64,000 bases of DNA from DRYM01 sp964564025 (GCA_964564025.1 CAZLZO010000002.1:62001-126000); one strand, 5' to 3'. Numbered from the stretch's first letter, positions 31,647 through 41,363 are shown. Program-made: numbers and translations. The notes: generated by a model from the letters alone, not told the origin.

Positions 31647-32620
31647 TAATGGTAAGTTACGATAAAATTTCGGAGGTAGCAGACTACTTAGTTAAGAGCA
31701 GGATAATTAGGAAGTTTCTTTCAAACATAGACGCTTTTACTAACCCAGAATATTATCCAAGTAGAGACGATCCGCCTGAAAAAGTAGCTCAATACTTCAT
31801 AACCATGGTAGCCATTGACCATAGAACAAGTTATAAAGGGAAACCCTATGAAACAATATTACATGGCAAACTGTATCATGGTGCTGACCTACTTTATAGG
31901 TTAGGTAAGATAATGTATGATAGCAACCCTGACTTCTTTAACCCTAAAAATCTTGCTAAAATAAGCGTTGACGATGTTAGAAAGTGGCTTAATATTAATG
32001 ACGCTGAAATATGGGATTTAAATGTAAGGGTAATGCTCCTTAGAGATTTAGGGAGAAAGCTGATGAAACTATATGATGGTAGCGTAATGAATCTCATTCG
32101 TGAAAGCAAAAACATGTTGAAAAGCAATGAAGGAGGGTTCATAGATAGGCTTAAGGTTTTTAGAGCCTATGAGGACCCTGTTGAGAAAAAACCTTACTTA
32201 CTTGTAAAATTTCTTGAAAGAAGAGGAATATTTATTCCCATAGATAAAGAAAACTTACAAGTACCTGTAGATAATCACTTAGTACGGATAGCTTTTCGTC
32301 TAGGTATAGTTAAGCTTAATAGAGATGTTCTTCAAAAAATTTCTAATCACGAAGAGTTCTCTTGGGAAGAAGATATTATTATAAGGTTAACAGTTAGAAA
32401 AGCATATAAAATTCTTTCAGAAGAGGTAAATGTTTCACCATTAATACTCGATGATATACTTTGGAACCTCGGTAGAACATGTTGCGTAAAACCTTTACCA
32501 CAATGTTTAAATTGCGAAGAGGCCATGCCATGCCCGTTCCATAGGGTTTGTGAGGCTTTTAAGGGGAACATTGAAAGAAGCTTAACAGAACACTTGTTCA
32601 TTAATACATGGTATTATTGA
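31643..32620 (+). CDS. HhH-GPD-like iron-sulfur protein, possible DNA glycosylase
   Basis: A 325-residue protein of unassigned family. Residues 208-220 (VPVDNHLVRIAFR) match the catalytic-Asp segment of endonuclease III (VPVDTHIRRI in the EndoIII at 39624 of this window). Cysteines C281-x6-C288-x2-C291-x5-C297 reproduce exactly the EndoIII [4Fe-4S] spacing. The N-terminal half is unrelated to EndoIII, and the usual hairpin lysine is not obvious. Linkage to the dUTP-controlling gene hints at uracil or damaged-base handling. The function is inference. Confidence 0.7.
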   Translation: MIMVSYDKISEVADYLVKSRIIRKFLSNIDAFTNPEYYPSRDDPPEKVAQYFITMVAIDHRTSYKGKPYETILHGKLYHGADLLYRLGKIMYDSNPDFFNPKNLAKISVDDVRKWLNINDAEIWDLNVRVMLLRDLGRKLMKLYDGSVMNLIRESKNMLKSNEGGFIDRLKVFRAYEDPVEKKPYLLVKFLERRGIFIPIDKENLQVPVDNHLVRIAFRLGIVKLNRDVLQKISNHEEFSWEEDIIIRLTVRKAYKILSEEVNVSPLILDDILWNLGRTCCVKPLPQCLNCEEAMPCPFHRVCEAFKGNIERSLTEHLFINTWYY

Positions 32621-32699
32621 TGAGGGAATAGTCTTTTAAACCCTCCATTAGAACGAAGTATAATTACGAAGAAAGTAAAGTGTTTGAGGAAGTTCTGGT

Positions 32700-32861
32700 A
32701 TGGGCAAGGTCGTTGTTGTTTCGGTAAAAATGCCAAAAGAGTTACTTAAAGAAATAGATCGCCTTGTTGAGAAGGGAATTTTCACATCAAGGAGCGAGGC
32801 AATACGTAGAGGAATAGCGTTACTGATACGGAATTATAATAGTGTAGAAGCTTTAAGCTAA
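32700..32861 (+). CDS. Small ribbon-helix-helix regulator
   Basis: A 53-residue CopG-type protein: strand KVVVVSVKM, helix PKELLKEIDRLVEKG, then the FTSRSEAIRRGIALLIRN turn and helix. The ATG at 32700 is preceded by GAGGAAG at about 32686-32692. It is similar in pattern to the regulator at 6547-6795 (SSRSEAIRTAI there). It would be a homodimeric DNA-binding protein; its targets are unknown. Confidence 0.8.
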   Translation: MGKVVVVSVKMPKELLKEIDRLVEKGIFTSRSEAIRRGIALLIRNYNSVEALS

Positions 32862-32966
32862 AATCTGTAATGTACTTATTCATTAAAACCATTTTACAAA
32901 TAAGCTTTTATTCCAATACCAGACATAGTCTTTCACCGGCCTAACGTGAGTTATTATGTAAAGTGA

Positions 32967-33278
32967 TTGGAAATGTTGATGCTTAAACTGGAAGATGCTG
33001 TTAAAGCACTCTCGACAATAAGTTCTTTAAAGAATTTAGAATTAACTGATGAAGAAAAGCTCGTTACTTACTACTTTGTGAAATACATTTCAGTAGGAGA
33101 AATACTCGCTGAAAGAGAACTTAAAGCTTTAGGCATAAAAAATCCATTGAAAGTAATAAAGAATCTTATTTTAAAGGGAGTTTTAGAGCGAGGTGAAGGA
33201 TGCTATAATTTAGCTAAGGACATTAGAGAGGAAGTTTTTAAACTTAAGAGAGCCTACAGAATGCGTTTCAGATTTTAA
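32967..33278 (+). CDS. Small helical protein, possible winged helix
   Basis: A 103-residue basic protein. The middle section (ISVGEILAERELKALGIKNP followed by VIKNLILKGVLERGEGCYNL) has the helix-helix-wing look of a winged-helix DNA-binding domain. The tail is rich in Lys and Arg. No family is recognised. It overlaps the convergent biotin ligase gene by 4 bp. Confidence 0.55.
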   Translation: MEMLMLKLEDAVKALSTISSLKNLELTDEEKLVTYYFVKYISVGEILAERELKALGIKNPLKVIKNLILKGVLERGEGCYNLAKDIREEVFKLKRAYRMRFRF

Positions 33279-34051
33279 CCAGGCTTATAATGAAGGCCCT
33301 CGTGTTCAATAACTTCACCAAATTCTACGATAATGAAGTTGTTCTCATAAGTTTTAACTACTAGTTTTCCATTGGCGGTGATGTCTACAGCAATTCCTTC
33401 AACAGTTTTCTTACCATTAAATATTTTCACCTTTCTATTTAACGTAAAGCTATAGCTTTTATATATTCGTATGATATCATGGGGCGAGTAATTGTTAAGT
33501 AATGTTGTTAGGTTCTTAATAATACCTTTAAGCAATGCTATACGAGAAATTTTTCGTCCAAGAATTTCTCGTAAAGATATTACCCCGGGAATCCCTATGC
33601 TTAATGAGTTATTGTTGCAGTTCAACCCTATACCTATCAAACTCACTACTTTATTGCCATGTAATTCGTTTTCAATAAGTATACCACCTAATTTAAAGCC
33701 TAAATACACAATGTCATTTGGCCACTTAAGTTTGATATTTAATCCATAGTGTTCCTTTATAGTGAGAACTACGGATAACCCAGCTATTATACTTATTAAT
33801 TCTAACATACTTTGAGGTACAGGCGTCACAATAGTTACCCAAAGACCTCCTCTAGGTGAGACCCATTTTCTTCCTTTTCTTCCTCTTCCTCTAATTTGCT
33901 CTTCTGCAATAATAACTGCTTTAAGATAACCTCCGTAGGTCAGTGCTTCTTTAGCATAATCCATTGTTGAGAAAGTTTTTTTCAAATAGAAAACTTCAAA
34001 ACCAAGATCACGTAATTCCCTATCATATTCTATATTTTCAAGACTAATCAT
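33275..34051 (-). CDS. birA: Biotin-protein ligase
   Basis: A 258-residue ligase attaching biotin to the carboxylase carrier protein. The catalytic signature is GRGRKGRKWVSPRGGLWVTI, with STMDYAKEAL before it and KLKWPNDIVYLGFKLGGILIE after it. It lacks the N-terminal DNA-binding domain of bacterial BirA, so it is a ligase only. Its position next to the biotin carboxylase and carrier genes gives its substrate. Confidence 0.93.
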   Translation of the reverse strand: MISLENIEYDRELRDLGFEVFYLKKTFSTMDYAKEALTYGGYLKAVIIAEEQIRGRGRKGRKWVSPRGGLWVTIVTPVPQSMLELISIIAGLSVVLTIKEHYGLNIKLKWPNDIVYLGFKLGGILIENELHGNKVVSLIGIGLNCNNNSLSIGIPGVISLREILGRKISRIALLKGIIKNLTTLLNNYSPHDIIRIYKSYSFTLNRKVKIFNGKKTVEGIAVDITANGKLVVKTYENNFIIVEFGEVIEHEGLHYKPG

Positions 34052-34201
34052 TCGTCACCTAATATTCATTTATTTACGTCATTTGCCGAAAATTATCAAA
34101 TTAAGCTAAACTGTTTTTTACTAGGAGTAATACATTGGTTTCCACGAAAAAATTTTTTGAAACATGTGGCTTAAGAGGATGAGTAGAGGAGAAAATGGAG
34201 A

Positions 34202-35698
34202 TTGCTGTTTAATAAAATATTGGTAGCAAATAGAGGAGAAATAGCTGTAAGGATCATAAGAGCGGCAAGAGAACTTGGAATAAGGACGGCAGTAATTTAT
34301 ACTAAAGAAGATTCTTCTGCTCTCCACGTAATTCTCTCAGATGAAGCCTATAGAGTTTCTAGCTACATAAGTATAGATGAAATAGTTGATATAGCGTTAA
34401 AGTCTAAAGCTGACGCAATACATCCAGGCTATGGTTTCCTAGCTGAGAACCCTATTTTTGCAAGTAAAGTGGTTAAGGAGGGAATAGTTTTCATAGGCCC
34501 TGAGCCGGAAGCTATGATTCTCGCTGGTAATAAGCTTGAGTCTAAGAAGACTGCTGAAAAAGCAGAAGTACCCATAATACCTGGTCCTTTAAAGCCTATT
34601 ACAAGCATTAACGAAGCTGAAAGAGTAGCTGAAAAACTAGGCTATCCTGTTCTACTGAAGGCTGTTGGTGGTGGAGGAGGCATAGGAATGAGAATAGTGA
34701 GAAATAGAGATGAGCTTCATAGATACTTTAAATTAGCTCAACAAGAAGCATATAAAGCCTTCGCAATGGCCGACATATTTATTGAGAAATACATTGAAAA
34801 ACCTAGGCATATTGAAGTTCAGATAATCGCCGATAACTACGGTAATATTATACATCTCTATGAAAGAGAATGTTCAATTCAAAGGCGTTTTCAAAAACTC
34901 ATAGAGGAAGCACCTTCAAAAGCCCTAATGTGGGATGAAAGAGTGAAAATAGCGTCTGACGCTTTAAGACTTGCTGAGAAAATAGGTTATACAAACGCTG
35001 GTACAGTAGAGTTTCTCTATAAGGATGGTAGACATTACTTTATTGAAATAAATGCTAGATTACAGGTAGAACATGGAGTTACCGAAATGGTAACTGGGAT
35101 AGACATTGTAAAAGCTCAAATAAGAATAGCTGCGGATAGACCATTAAATATAGGTCAGGGGCAAGTTTCTTTAAAAGGCTGGGCTATTGAAGTTAGAATA
35201 AACGCTGAAGACCCATTAAGAGAATTTGCACCTACTCCAGGAAAAATAGTTAAATATCATGAACCTGGAGGGCTAGGTGTTAGAGTGGATAGCGGGGTTT
35301 ATGAAGGATTTAATGTTCCGCAGACATATAATCCGCTCATATCAAAGCTCATTGTGTGGGGTGAAAGTAGAGAAGAAGCTATACAGAGACTTAGAAGAGC
35401 TCTTTCCGAATACATTATTGAAGGTATTAGAACAACAATACCTTTATATAAGAAAATAGTCAATGATAAAGACTTTCTTGAAGGAAACATACATACTAAG
35501 TATCTCGACGAAAAACTCCCTAAGTTTATAAGTGAACTAAGCATTGAAGAAAGAAGAAGAATCATAGCGGCAGCATTGGCGCTTAGAGAAAAGACGTTCG
35601 TAAGAAAAACTATGGGTAAAGTTGTTAAAGAGAGAAAGCCTTTACAAGCCATGAGCTTATGGAAAATGTCAACACTCTATGGTTTATATCAAACATAA
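34202..35698 (+). CDS. accC: Biotin carboxylase subunit of acetyl/propionyl-CoA carboxylase
   Basis: A 498-residue ATP-grasp enzyme that carboxylates biotin with bicarbonate. Landmarks are ILVANRGEIAVRIIRAAREL, HPGYGFLAEN, the ATP-binding GGGGGIGMRIV, EKYIEKPRHIEVQI and EINARLQVEHGVTEMV. The start is TTG at 34202 with GGAG nearby upstream. It is followed 30 bp later by the biotin carrier gene, and the carboxyltransferase lies convergently beyond it. Archaeal enzymes of this type carboxylate both acetyl-CoA and propionyl-CoA. Confidence 0.95.
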   Translation: MLFNKILVANRGEIAVRIIRAARELGIRTAVIYTKEDSSALHVILSDEAYRVSSYISIDEIVDIALKSKADAIHPGYGFLAENPIFASKVVKEGIVFIGPEPEAMILAGNKLESKKTAEKAEVPIIPGPLKPITSINEAERVAEKLGYPVLLKAVGGGGGIGMRIVRNRDELHRYFKLAQQEAYKAFAMADIFIEKYIEKPRHIEVQIIADNYGNIIHLYERECSIQRRFQKLIEEAPSKALMWDERVKIASDALRLAEKIGYTNAGTVEFLYKDGRHYFIEINARLQVEHGVTEMVTGIDIVKAQIRIAADRPLNIGQGQVSLKGWAIEVRINAEDPLREFAPTPGKIVKYHEPGGLGVRVDSGVYEGFNVPQTYNPLISKLIVWGESREEAIQRLRRALSEYIIEGIRTTIPLYKKIVNDKDFLEGNIHTKYLDEKLPKFISELSIEERRRIIAAALALREKTFVRKTMGKVVKERKPLQAMSLWKMSTLYGLYQT

Positions 35699-35728
35699 TT
35701 AGTGCCTCGAAGACGAGGGAATGAGGAT

Positions 35729-36268
35729 ATGCGTAAAATAGTAGCTAAAGGATTTGATGAAGAGGTTTCGTTTGAAATAGAAAAGAATATCGACAATAAA
35801 GAATACGTAATTACCGATGATAAACTAGGGAAAATTAAGGCGAAAATACTATATTCTGATGATTCAAGAGTGGATGTAGAAATTGATGGCAAAAAATATG
35901 TTGTTGTTATCGATTCGGAAGCAAACTTAACCTACGTTAATGGGGTGCCCTTAAAAATTTCTATTAATGAGCATTTAATAACGAAAACTTTAGTTAATGA
36001 CATAAGCAATTTTTTACTTAAGAACAATGAAAACTCTAAAGTAGAAAAAGGCGAAATAAGGGCTCCTTTAAGTGGAAAGATAATTTCAGTAAAGGTGAAG
36101 GTTGGCGATAAAGTGCATAAAGGTCAAACGCTTCTAATAATGGAATCTATGAAAATGTTAAATGAGATAAAGTCGCAATATGATGGCATCGTTGAGGAGG
36201 TAGCCATAAGGGAGGGAAATGTTGTAAAAAAGAATCAGCTTCTAATAAGAATAAACCCATCATCTTAG
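35729..36268 (+). CDS. Biotin carboxyl carrier protein
   Basis: About 179 residues. The C-terminal 70 residues form the biotinyl domain with the lysine in MESMKM and flanking LSGKIISVKVKVGDKVHKGQ. The N-terminal part is a separate acidic region, probably for docking. The ATG at 35729 is preferred because GAGGG (35715-35719) lies 9 bp before it; the GTG at 35702, adjacent to the carboxylase stop, is the alternative. Confidence 0.9.
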   Translation: MRKIVAKGFDEEVSFEIEKNIDNKEYVITDDKLGKIKAKILYSDDSRVDVEIDGKKYVVVIDSEANLTYVNGVPLKISINEHLITKTLVNDISNFLLKNNENSKVEKGEIRAPLSGKIISVKVKVGDKVHKGQTLLIMESMKMLNEIKSQYDGIVEEVAIREGNVVKKNQLLIRINPSS

Positions 36269-36277
36269 CTTCTAGTT

Positions 36278-37873
36278 TTAAAGCGGTATGTTGCCGTGTT
36301 TTCTTGGAAGCTTGATTTCCCTCTTATTTCTAAGAGCTTCAAATGCTTTAATCACCATAGGCCGGGTTCTTCTAGGCTCTATTACATCGTCTATTAGGCC
36401 TAGTTCAGCTGCCCTATAAGGATTAGCAAACACACTTCTATACTCTCTTAATCTTTTCTTAAAGAGTTCCTCCGGATTTTCTGAAGCCTCGAGTTCCTTT
36501 TTGAAAATTATTTTTACAGCACCTTCAGGTCCCATAACAGCTATTTCCGCTGTAGGCCATGCTAAAACAATATCTGCTCCCAGACTCTTTGAACCCATGG
36601 CAATATAGGCGCCGCCATATGCTTTTCTGAGAACAACAGTTACTTTAGGTACAGTGGCTTCAGCATATGCGTAAACAAGTTTTGCACCATGCTTTATTAT
36701 TCCACCATGCTCTTGATCTATTCCGGGCATGTAACCCGGTACATCTACGAGCATCAATATAGGTATGTTGAATGAATCGCAAAATCTTACGAAGCGAGCT
36801 GCTTTTGCCGAAGCATCTATATCAAGAACACCGGCTAAGTATTTTGGCTGATTAGCGACAATGCATGTTGAATAACCTCCAAATCTACCAAAGCCTATTA
36901 CAATATTTGGTGCATAATCTTTATGTACTTCAAGGAATTTACCGTCATCCACTATTCTGAATATTACGTCTCTGACATCATATGGTTCTGAAGGGTCAGT
37001 AGGGACTATGTTGTTTAACTCGTCATTTTCTCTTTCAACAGAATCGCCTGTTTCAACATAAGGTGGTTCCTCCATATTATTCGATGGTATATAGGATAGT
37101 AGCTCCCTAACTATTTCAAAAGCTTCTTCCTCTGTTTCCGTAATAAAATGAGCTACACCACTTCTTGAAGCATGCACTTCAGCTCCTCCTAGCTCTTCAA
37201 ACGTGACTTCCTCGCCTGTTACAGCTTTTACAACCTGAGGCCCTGTTATGAACATGTAGGATATTTTCTTAACCATTATTATGAAATCTGTAAGAGCCGG
37301 GGAATAAGAAGCTCCTCCAGCGCAAGGTCCAAGAATAAGAGATATTTGAGGTATTATCCCTGAGGCTTTGACATTCATTTTAAAAATTCTACCAAAACCA
37401 TCTAATGCTGCAACACCTTCTTGAATTCGTGCACCTCCGGAATCGTAGAGTCCTATTAGAGGAGCACCTGTTTTTAACGCAAGATCTATTAATGCCTCTA
37501 TTTTCTTAGCATGCATTTCGCCAAGTGAGCCTCCCATTACGGTGAAGTCTTGGGAGAATACGTAAACCTTCCTACCATTTATTGTACCGAACCCTGTAAT
37601 GACGCCATCACCTAAGTACTTTACTTTATCCATGCCGAAATACTTACTCCTGTGTATAACGAATGGTTGAAGTTCAACAAAAGATCCTGGGTCAAGAAGT
37701 TTTTCTATTCTTTCTCTAGCTGTAAGTTTACCCTTCATTTTTTGACGCTTTATTCTCTCGGGCCCTCCTCCCTGCTTAGCTAGAGCCTTTAATCTCCTAA
37801 GTTCCTTTATTAACTCATCTATTGTTGGTTGTTCTTCATGCTTGTTCAAAATTTTCACCAGTAAATTAACCAC
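36278..37873 (-). CDS. pccB: Acetyl/propionyl-CoA carboxylase, carboxyltransferase subunit
   Basis: A 531-residue crotonase-fold carboxyltransferase transferring CO2 from biotin to acyl-CoA. Typical segments are MKGKLTARERIEKLLDPGSF, YDSGGARIQEGVAAL, GPCAGGASYSPALTDF and VDVPGYMPGIDQEHGGIIKHGAK. It completes a three-subunit biotin-dependent carboxylase with the two preceding convergent genes and the biotin ligase. This activity can serve autotrophic CO2-fixation cycles or odd-chain/propionate metabolism; which one is not shown here. Confidence 0.95.
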   Translation of the reverse strand: MVNLLVKILNKHEEQPTIDELIKELRRLKALAKQGGGPERIKRQKMKGKLTARERIEKLLDPGSFVELQPFVIHRSKYFGMDKVKYLGDGVITGFGTINGRKVYVFSQDFTVMGGSLGEMHAKKIEALIDLALKTGAPLIGLYDSGGARIQEGVAALDGFGRIFKMNVKASGIIPQISLILGPCAGGASYSPALTDFIIMVKKISYMFITGPQVVKAVTGEEVTFEELGGAEVHASRSGVAHFITETEEEAFEIVRELLSYIPSNNMEEPPYVETGDSVERENDELNNIVPTDPSEPYDVRDVIFRIVDDGKFLEVHKDYAPNIVIGFGRFGGYSTCIVANQPKYLAGVLDIDASAKAARFVRFCDSFNIPILMLVDVPGYMPGIDQEHGGIIKHGAKLVYAYAEATVPKVTVVLRKAYGGAYIAMGSKSLGADIVLAWPTAEIAVMGPEGAVKIIFKKELEASENPEELFKKRLREYRSVFANPYRAAELGLIDDVIEPRRTRPMVIKAFEALRNKREIKLPRKHGNIPL

Positions 37874-37942
37874 TGATTATTGCTTTAAAAAGGGTGAGAA
37901 TATTTAAGCTATAAGATTAAAGAAGTCATTGCTAACAATTGC

Positions 37943-38821
37943 TTAAATTCTTGGCTTAAAAGCAATAACCCCTTGGGCTTTAGGTTCTGTTTTTACGTAG
38001 AAACCTACTTCTCTAAGTCTATTCATAACACCTTTTACCATATTTACCCTACGTCTCCAGCCTGGTGAACCTATGTAGTGAAAAAGTATTCCACCTGGTT
38101 TGAGTTTCTGGTAGAGCTTCCTATAAAATTCTCTACTGTAGAGGTGGCCTGCAAGCGAAAATCTTGGTGGGTCATGAATTATTCTATCAAATATTTCGTC
38201 CTGGAAGAAATCAATTACTTCAAAAACGTCACCTAAAAGTATGGTTACTCTATCGTCTTCAAGAAACTTAGACCAAGGATTATATTGGCTAAGCGCTAAC
38301 ACACTTTCATCAATTTCAACGGTAAAAACGTGTTTTGCTCCAAACCTTAAAGCACCTATAGCTGTATATCCCAATCCAGTGCATGTATCTAAAACAATGT
38401 TTCCCTTCTTAATGCGTGTTTTTTTAACCTTTAGTAATGAGTCCTTCCAAGGGTCAATGCCTTTAATTCTATGCATATGTATTCCACTAATTTCCAATGT
38501 TGGTGCTTTATTGAGATAAGGTGCCTTAAGCTTATAGTATTTGTTTTTTGTTGTCAACGATAGCTCCTGTATGTTTTCATTTATTATTGCATATACTGAG
38601 TTTTCTTTCACCTTACTTTCTAATATTTTACTTAGTGGAAGCTTTATCCCGTAATCTTCTAGAATAATGTAGTTTTCATCTATAGTTACTCTTGAGAGAG
38701 AAAGACCTAGATCTAATGATATGTAGGTTTTAGAGTTACTTACATGACTTAGCTTCTTAAGTACTGCTCCAGCCAGTAGAGGGACTGGTTTATAGTGAAA
38801 CTCGTAAACTTCTAGAAACAT
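37943..38821 (-). CDS. Class I SAM-dependent methyltransferase
   Basis: A 292-residue protein. The Rossmann methyltransferase core has motif I VLDTCTGLGYTAIGALRFG, an acidic loop VFTVEIDESVL, motif III VTILLGDVFEV and a motif-IV-like IIHDPPRF. It resembles archaeal methyltransferases of unassigned substrate. The DPPR motif may suggest an exocyclic-amine or nucleic-acid target. It lies 7 bp downstream of the RecB-like nuclease gene on the same strand. Confidence 0.8.
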   Translation of the reverse strand: MFLEVYEFHYKPVPLLAGAVLKKLSHVSNSKTYISLDLGLSLSRVTIDENYIILEDYGIKLPLSKILESKVKENSVYAIINENIQELSLTTKNKYYKLKAPYLNKAPTLEISGIHMHRIKGIDPWKDSLLKVKKTRIKKGNIVLDTCTGLGYTAIGALRFGAKHVFTVEIDESVLALSQYNPWSKFLEDDRVTILLGDVFEVIDFFQDEIFDRIIHDPPRFSLAGHLYSREFYRKLYQKLKPGGILFHYIGSPGWRRRVNMVKGVMNRLREVGFYVKTEPKAQGVIAFKPRI

Positions 38822-38828
38822 TGTAACA

Positions 38829-39555
38829 CTACTTTCCTAATTTATGTAAAGACTTTATTTCATTTATTGCTTCTTCGAGCTTATTCAGGACTTCACTAAT
38901 TCTTTTCTCAAATAAGAGTTTGTAAAGTAGTATTTTGGCTCTTCTCCTTAAAGCTCTGTAATTTCTAGTTCTTGGAAGAACATTTTTCTTCTTAAGTACA
39001 TTTATTTTTTCCAGTAATTGTGTGAGATCAAGATTTAAACTTTCAGCAGCATCGGCTAATGTTGGGTTTTCAGCTATGGCTTTTAAAACTTTTATATCAT
39101 TATCTTTGAGAATAGGTGAGGGTGTTAGTAGGGAAGCTAAATAATCGTCAATAATTGTTTCCACAGATTCCCTTACAATGATCTCTAATTCCTCGGAATC
39201 TACGAGGAATTGATCACTTAATTCGATTACTTTTACGCCTAATTCTTCAGCGGTAGCCTTTGCGGCTTCATCAACAAAGCCCTTACATATTACAAGAGGT
39301 TTTAAACCTAAAAGTTTCGCATTAATATATGCTTGCCTTACACCTGAAACATCAAGTCTTCCAGCTTTTATTTCCACGGCATATTTAATCCCGTTGGGAT
39401 CTTCAGCTATAGCATCCACTTCAGCAACGTCTATACCCCTCAAAGTCACTTTCCTATGAATGTCAACTATTCTATACCCTAAACTTTCAAGAGTCGAAAG
39501 AGCTATTCTTTCACTACTCCTCCACTTGGCTTTTGAAGATATTGTAAAGGCTCAT
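38829..39555 (-). CDS. RecB-like nuclease with C-terminal HTH, apparent +1 frameshift near the 5' end
   Basis: The main frame codes for a restriction-endonuclease-like core (GIDVAEVDAIA and YAVEIKAG, the usual acidic and ExK positions) and a helical HTH-like C-terminus. A GTG at 39449 begins that frame, but the coding pattern continues upstream (KWRSSERIALSTLESLGYR) with no start codon before a TGA. A well-placed ATG at 39555 behind GAGGAAGGTG opens the neighbouring frame (MSLYNIFKSQVEE, then stop). Dropping one A from the AAAA run at 39531-39534 joins the two perfectly into about 241 residues. This is either a sequencing error, a broken gene or genuine +1 frameshifting. Confidence 0.7.
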
Positions 39556-39623
39556 CACCTTCCTCTAAAAGAAGCTTTTAAAATTACAGCTTAATATTTT
39601 ATCCCTAAGAGGAGGAGACATAC

Positions 39624-40286
39624 GTGCAGAATAAATCTCTTCTTGCTTTAGCATCTATTTTAACATTTTGTGAAAAACATTTCGGTAATGAAGTTAACAA
39701 AGTACTTGATGAAGTGAAAAACAGGAATGTTTTCGAACAGCTCATAATAACGATAATCTCCCAAAATACTAGTTGGAAAAATACTTGGAAAGCTTACATT
39801 AATTTAAAGAACACTTTTAGAGTAATAAGCCCTGAGAAAATACTAAGTACTCCTGAAGAAGCATTGAAGAAAATGCTTAAACCTGCAGGACTTTACAGGG
39901 TGAAAAGTAAGGTCATAAAGAATGCAGCTAAAGTATTCCTTGAACAACGCCTACAAGAAACCTTAGATAGTAAGAGATTAAGAAAGGTACTCATTAAAAT
40001 ACCAGGCATAGGTCCTAAAACAGTCGATGTAGTGCTAGCTTTTTCGCTTAATGAACCTGTAATTCCTGTAGATACTCACATTAGAAGAATAGTTAAAAGA
40101 ATAGGCTTAGTTAGCTCAAACACTTATGAAGAAATCAAAGAATGCTTGGAGAAGAATATACCTGCAAAATATAGACTTAAAGCACATTTCCAATTAATAA
40201 ACTTTGGTAGAAGAATATGCAAAGCAAGAAAGCCTTTATGTGGTGAATGTCCAGCAAATGCTTTTTGTCCGTCAAAAACTACTTAA
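39624..40286 (+). CDS. nth: Endonuclease III (DNA glycosylase/AP lyase)
   Basis: A 220-residue HhH-GPD base-excision repair enzyme. The hairpin has the catalytic lysine IPGIGPKT (Lys132), and the catalytic aspartate is in VPVDTHIRRI (Asp150). The [4Fe-4S] cysteines are C199-x6-C206-x2-C209-x5-C215. The start is GTG at 39624 behind AGAGGAGGAG. It is convergent with the unknown gene at 40287 without any spacer. Confidence 0.93.
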   Translation: MQNKSLLALASILTFCEKHFGNEVNKVLDEVKNRNVFEQLIITIISQNTSWKNTWKAYINLKNTFRVISPEKILSTPEEALKKMLKPAGLYRVKSKVIKNAAKVFLEQRLQETLDSKRLRKVLIKIPGIGPKTVDVVLAFSLNEPVIPVDTHIRRIVKRIGLVSSNTYEEIKECLEKNIPAKYRLKAHFQLINFGRRICKARKPLCGECPANAFCPSKTT

Positions 40287-41363
40287 TCACCTTATTCTTA
40301 CTTCACTAGTAAATGTTCTACTAAGTTTAGTCCATACTGCTCTAATAAACACTATACCGTGTTTTGTTAACGTCTGCTTTTTACATGGTATTTCGAGTTC
40401 TATTTCCTCCCCCGGATTTAGCGGGGGAAGTTTTTGTCTTGAAACAACTACTCCTGTATCTATAATTAATAACCAAGCCTTATCTGGCTTAGAGTATCCA
40501 TTATTCCTTATTTTCGCTACAACTTTCTCCTTATTATCTACTGCAACTAGTTGCGCTTTAACTATGTCTAGCTTAGGCTTTAGCATATATGTTATTGAGG
40601 CTAACATTGTTGACAGGTTAATGTAGTCTTTAAGATGAACTTTTTCTTGTGTTTCATGCACTAATTTAATTGTGTTTCTCTCTTTCAAATCAACGTTCTC
40701 TATGTAAAATTCTTCAGCACCAGTAATGTTTATGGCGTTATAGATGCTTTTGTCGTTGAGGAAAAGTTCAGCTTTAGAAAGTTTAGAGGGAAGTATAATG
40801 ATTCCTCTTAATTCACCGAAGCCTTCTGCAACCCCAGAAATATCGAAACTATATGATGCTGAGGTATTTGGAGGTATAAGGAATGCTCCAGAACAGTAAA
40901 CATAGGAAGATTTTGCCTCAGGTGTTTCATAGGTTACAATGAGGTTTGCATGGTCTATAACTAAGTTTTCATTGCCATCATACTTTACTGTAAGTATTGC
41001 TTCCTCCTTAAAACCCTTTGCATGCAGAACTGGAGTTACGTCAAAAAGAACTTTACTGAAAAATTTCTCCTTCGCTTCAACAGTTATTTGGGGCTTAAAC
41101 TCTCTTGTGAGAGGGAAGCCATTAAACCATAATCTCCACTTAACATTGTAAGGTTCGCTTCTATGCGTAACGGCTATTTCAAGAGTTAACTCCTTTACCT
41201 TAGCGTCTGCCGGAATAGGTAATTGAAATGGAAGGCTTCCACTTCTGTTACCATATGAAATTCCTAGTTTTAAAGGTCCAGCCGAGATTAAGGTTACTTC
41301 GCCATTAACAACCCCTTTCTTTACCGTTAACATCTCACTTACCGTTTTCAATGCCATATCCAT
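40287..41363 (-). CDS. Beta-rich protein of unknown function
   Basis: A 358-residue, strand-rich protein with no signal peptide or membrane anchor in view. The C-terminal quarter (VVAKIRNNGYSKPDKAWLLI, LPPLNPGEEIELEIP) has the look of a CARDB/Ig-like domain. The rest resembles jelly-roll or adhesion-type modules (RLWFNGFPLTREF, GELRGIIILPSKLSKAELFL). It may be structural, but the function is unknown. A TATA-like AAAATATAT lies about 50 bp upstream of the ATG. Confidence 0.6.
   Translation of the reverse strand: MDMALKTVSEMLTVKKGVVNGEVTLISAGPLKLGISYGNRSGSLPFQLPIPADAKVKELTLEIAVTHRSEPYNVKWRLWFNGFPLTREFKPQITVEAKEKFFSKVLFDVTPVLHAKGFKEEAILTVKYDGNENLVIDHANLIVTYETPEAKSSYVYCSGAFLIPPNTSASYSFDISGVAEGFGELRGIIILPSKLSKAELFLNDKSIYNAINITGAEEFYIENVDLKERNTIKLVHETQEKVHLKDYINLSTMLASITYMLKPKLDIVKAQLVAVDNKEKVVAKIRNNGYSKPDKAWLLIIDTGVVVSRQKLPPLNPGEEIELEIPCKKQTLTKHGIVFIRAVWTKLSRTFTSEVRIR

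Noticed and set aside
39517..39555. A separate 13-codon gene with a strong ribosome-binding site
   Set aside because: It joins in perfect register with the downstream nuclease frame after removal of one A, so it is better explained as the true N-terminus of that gene.
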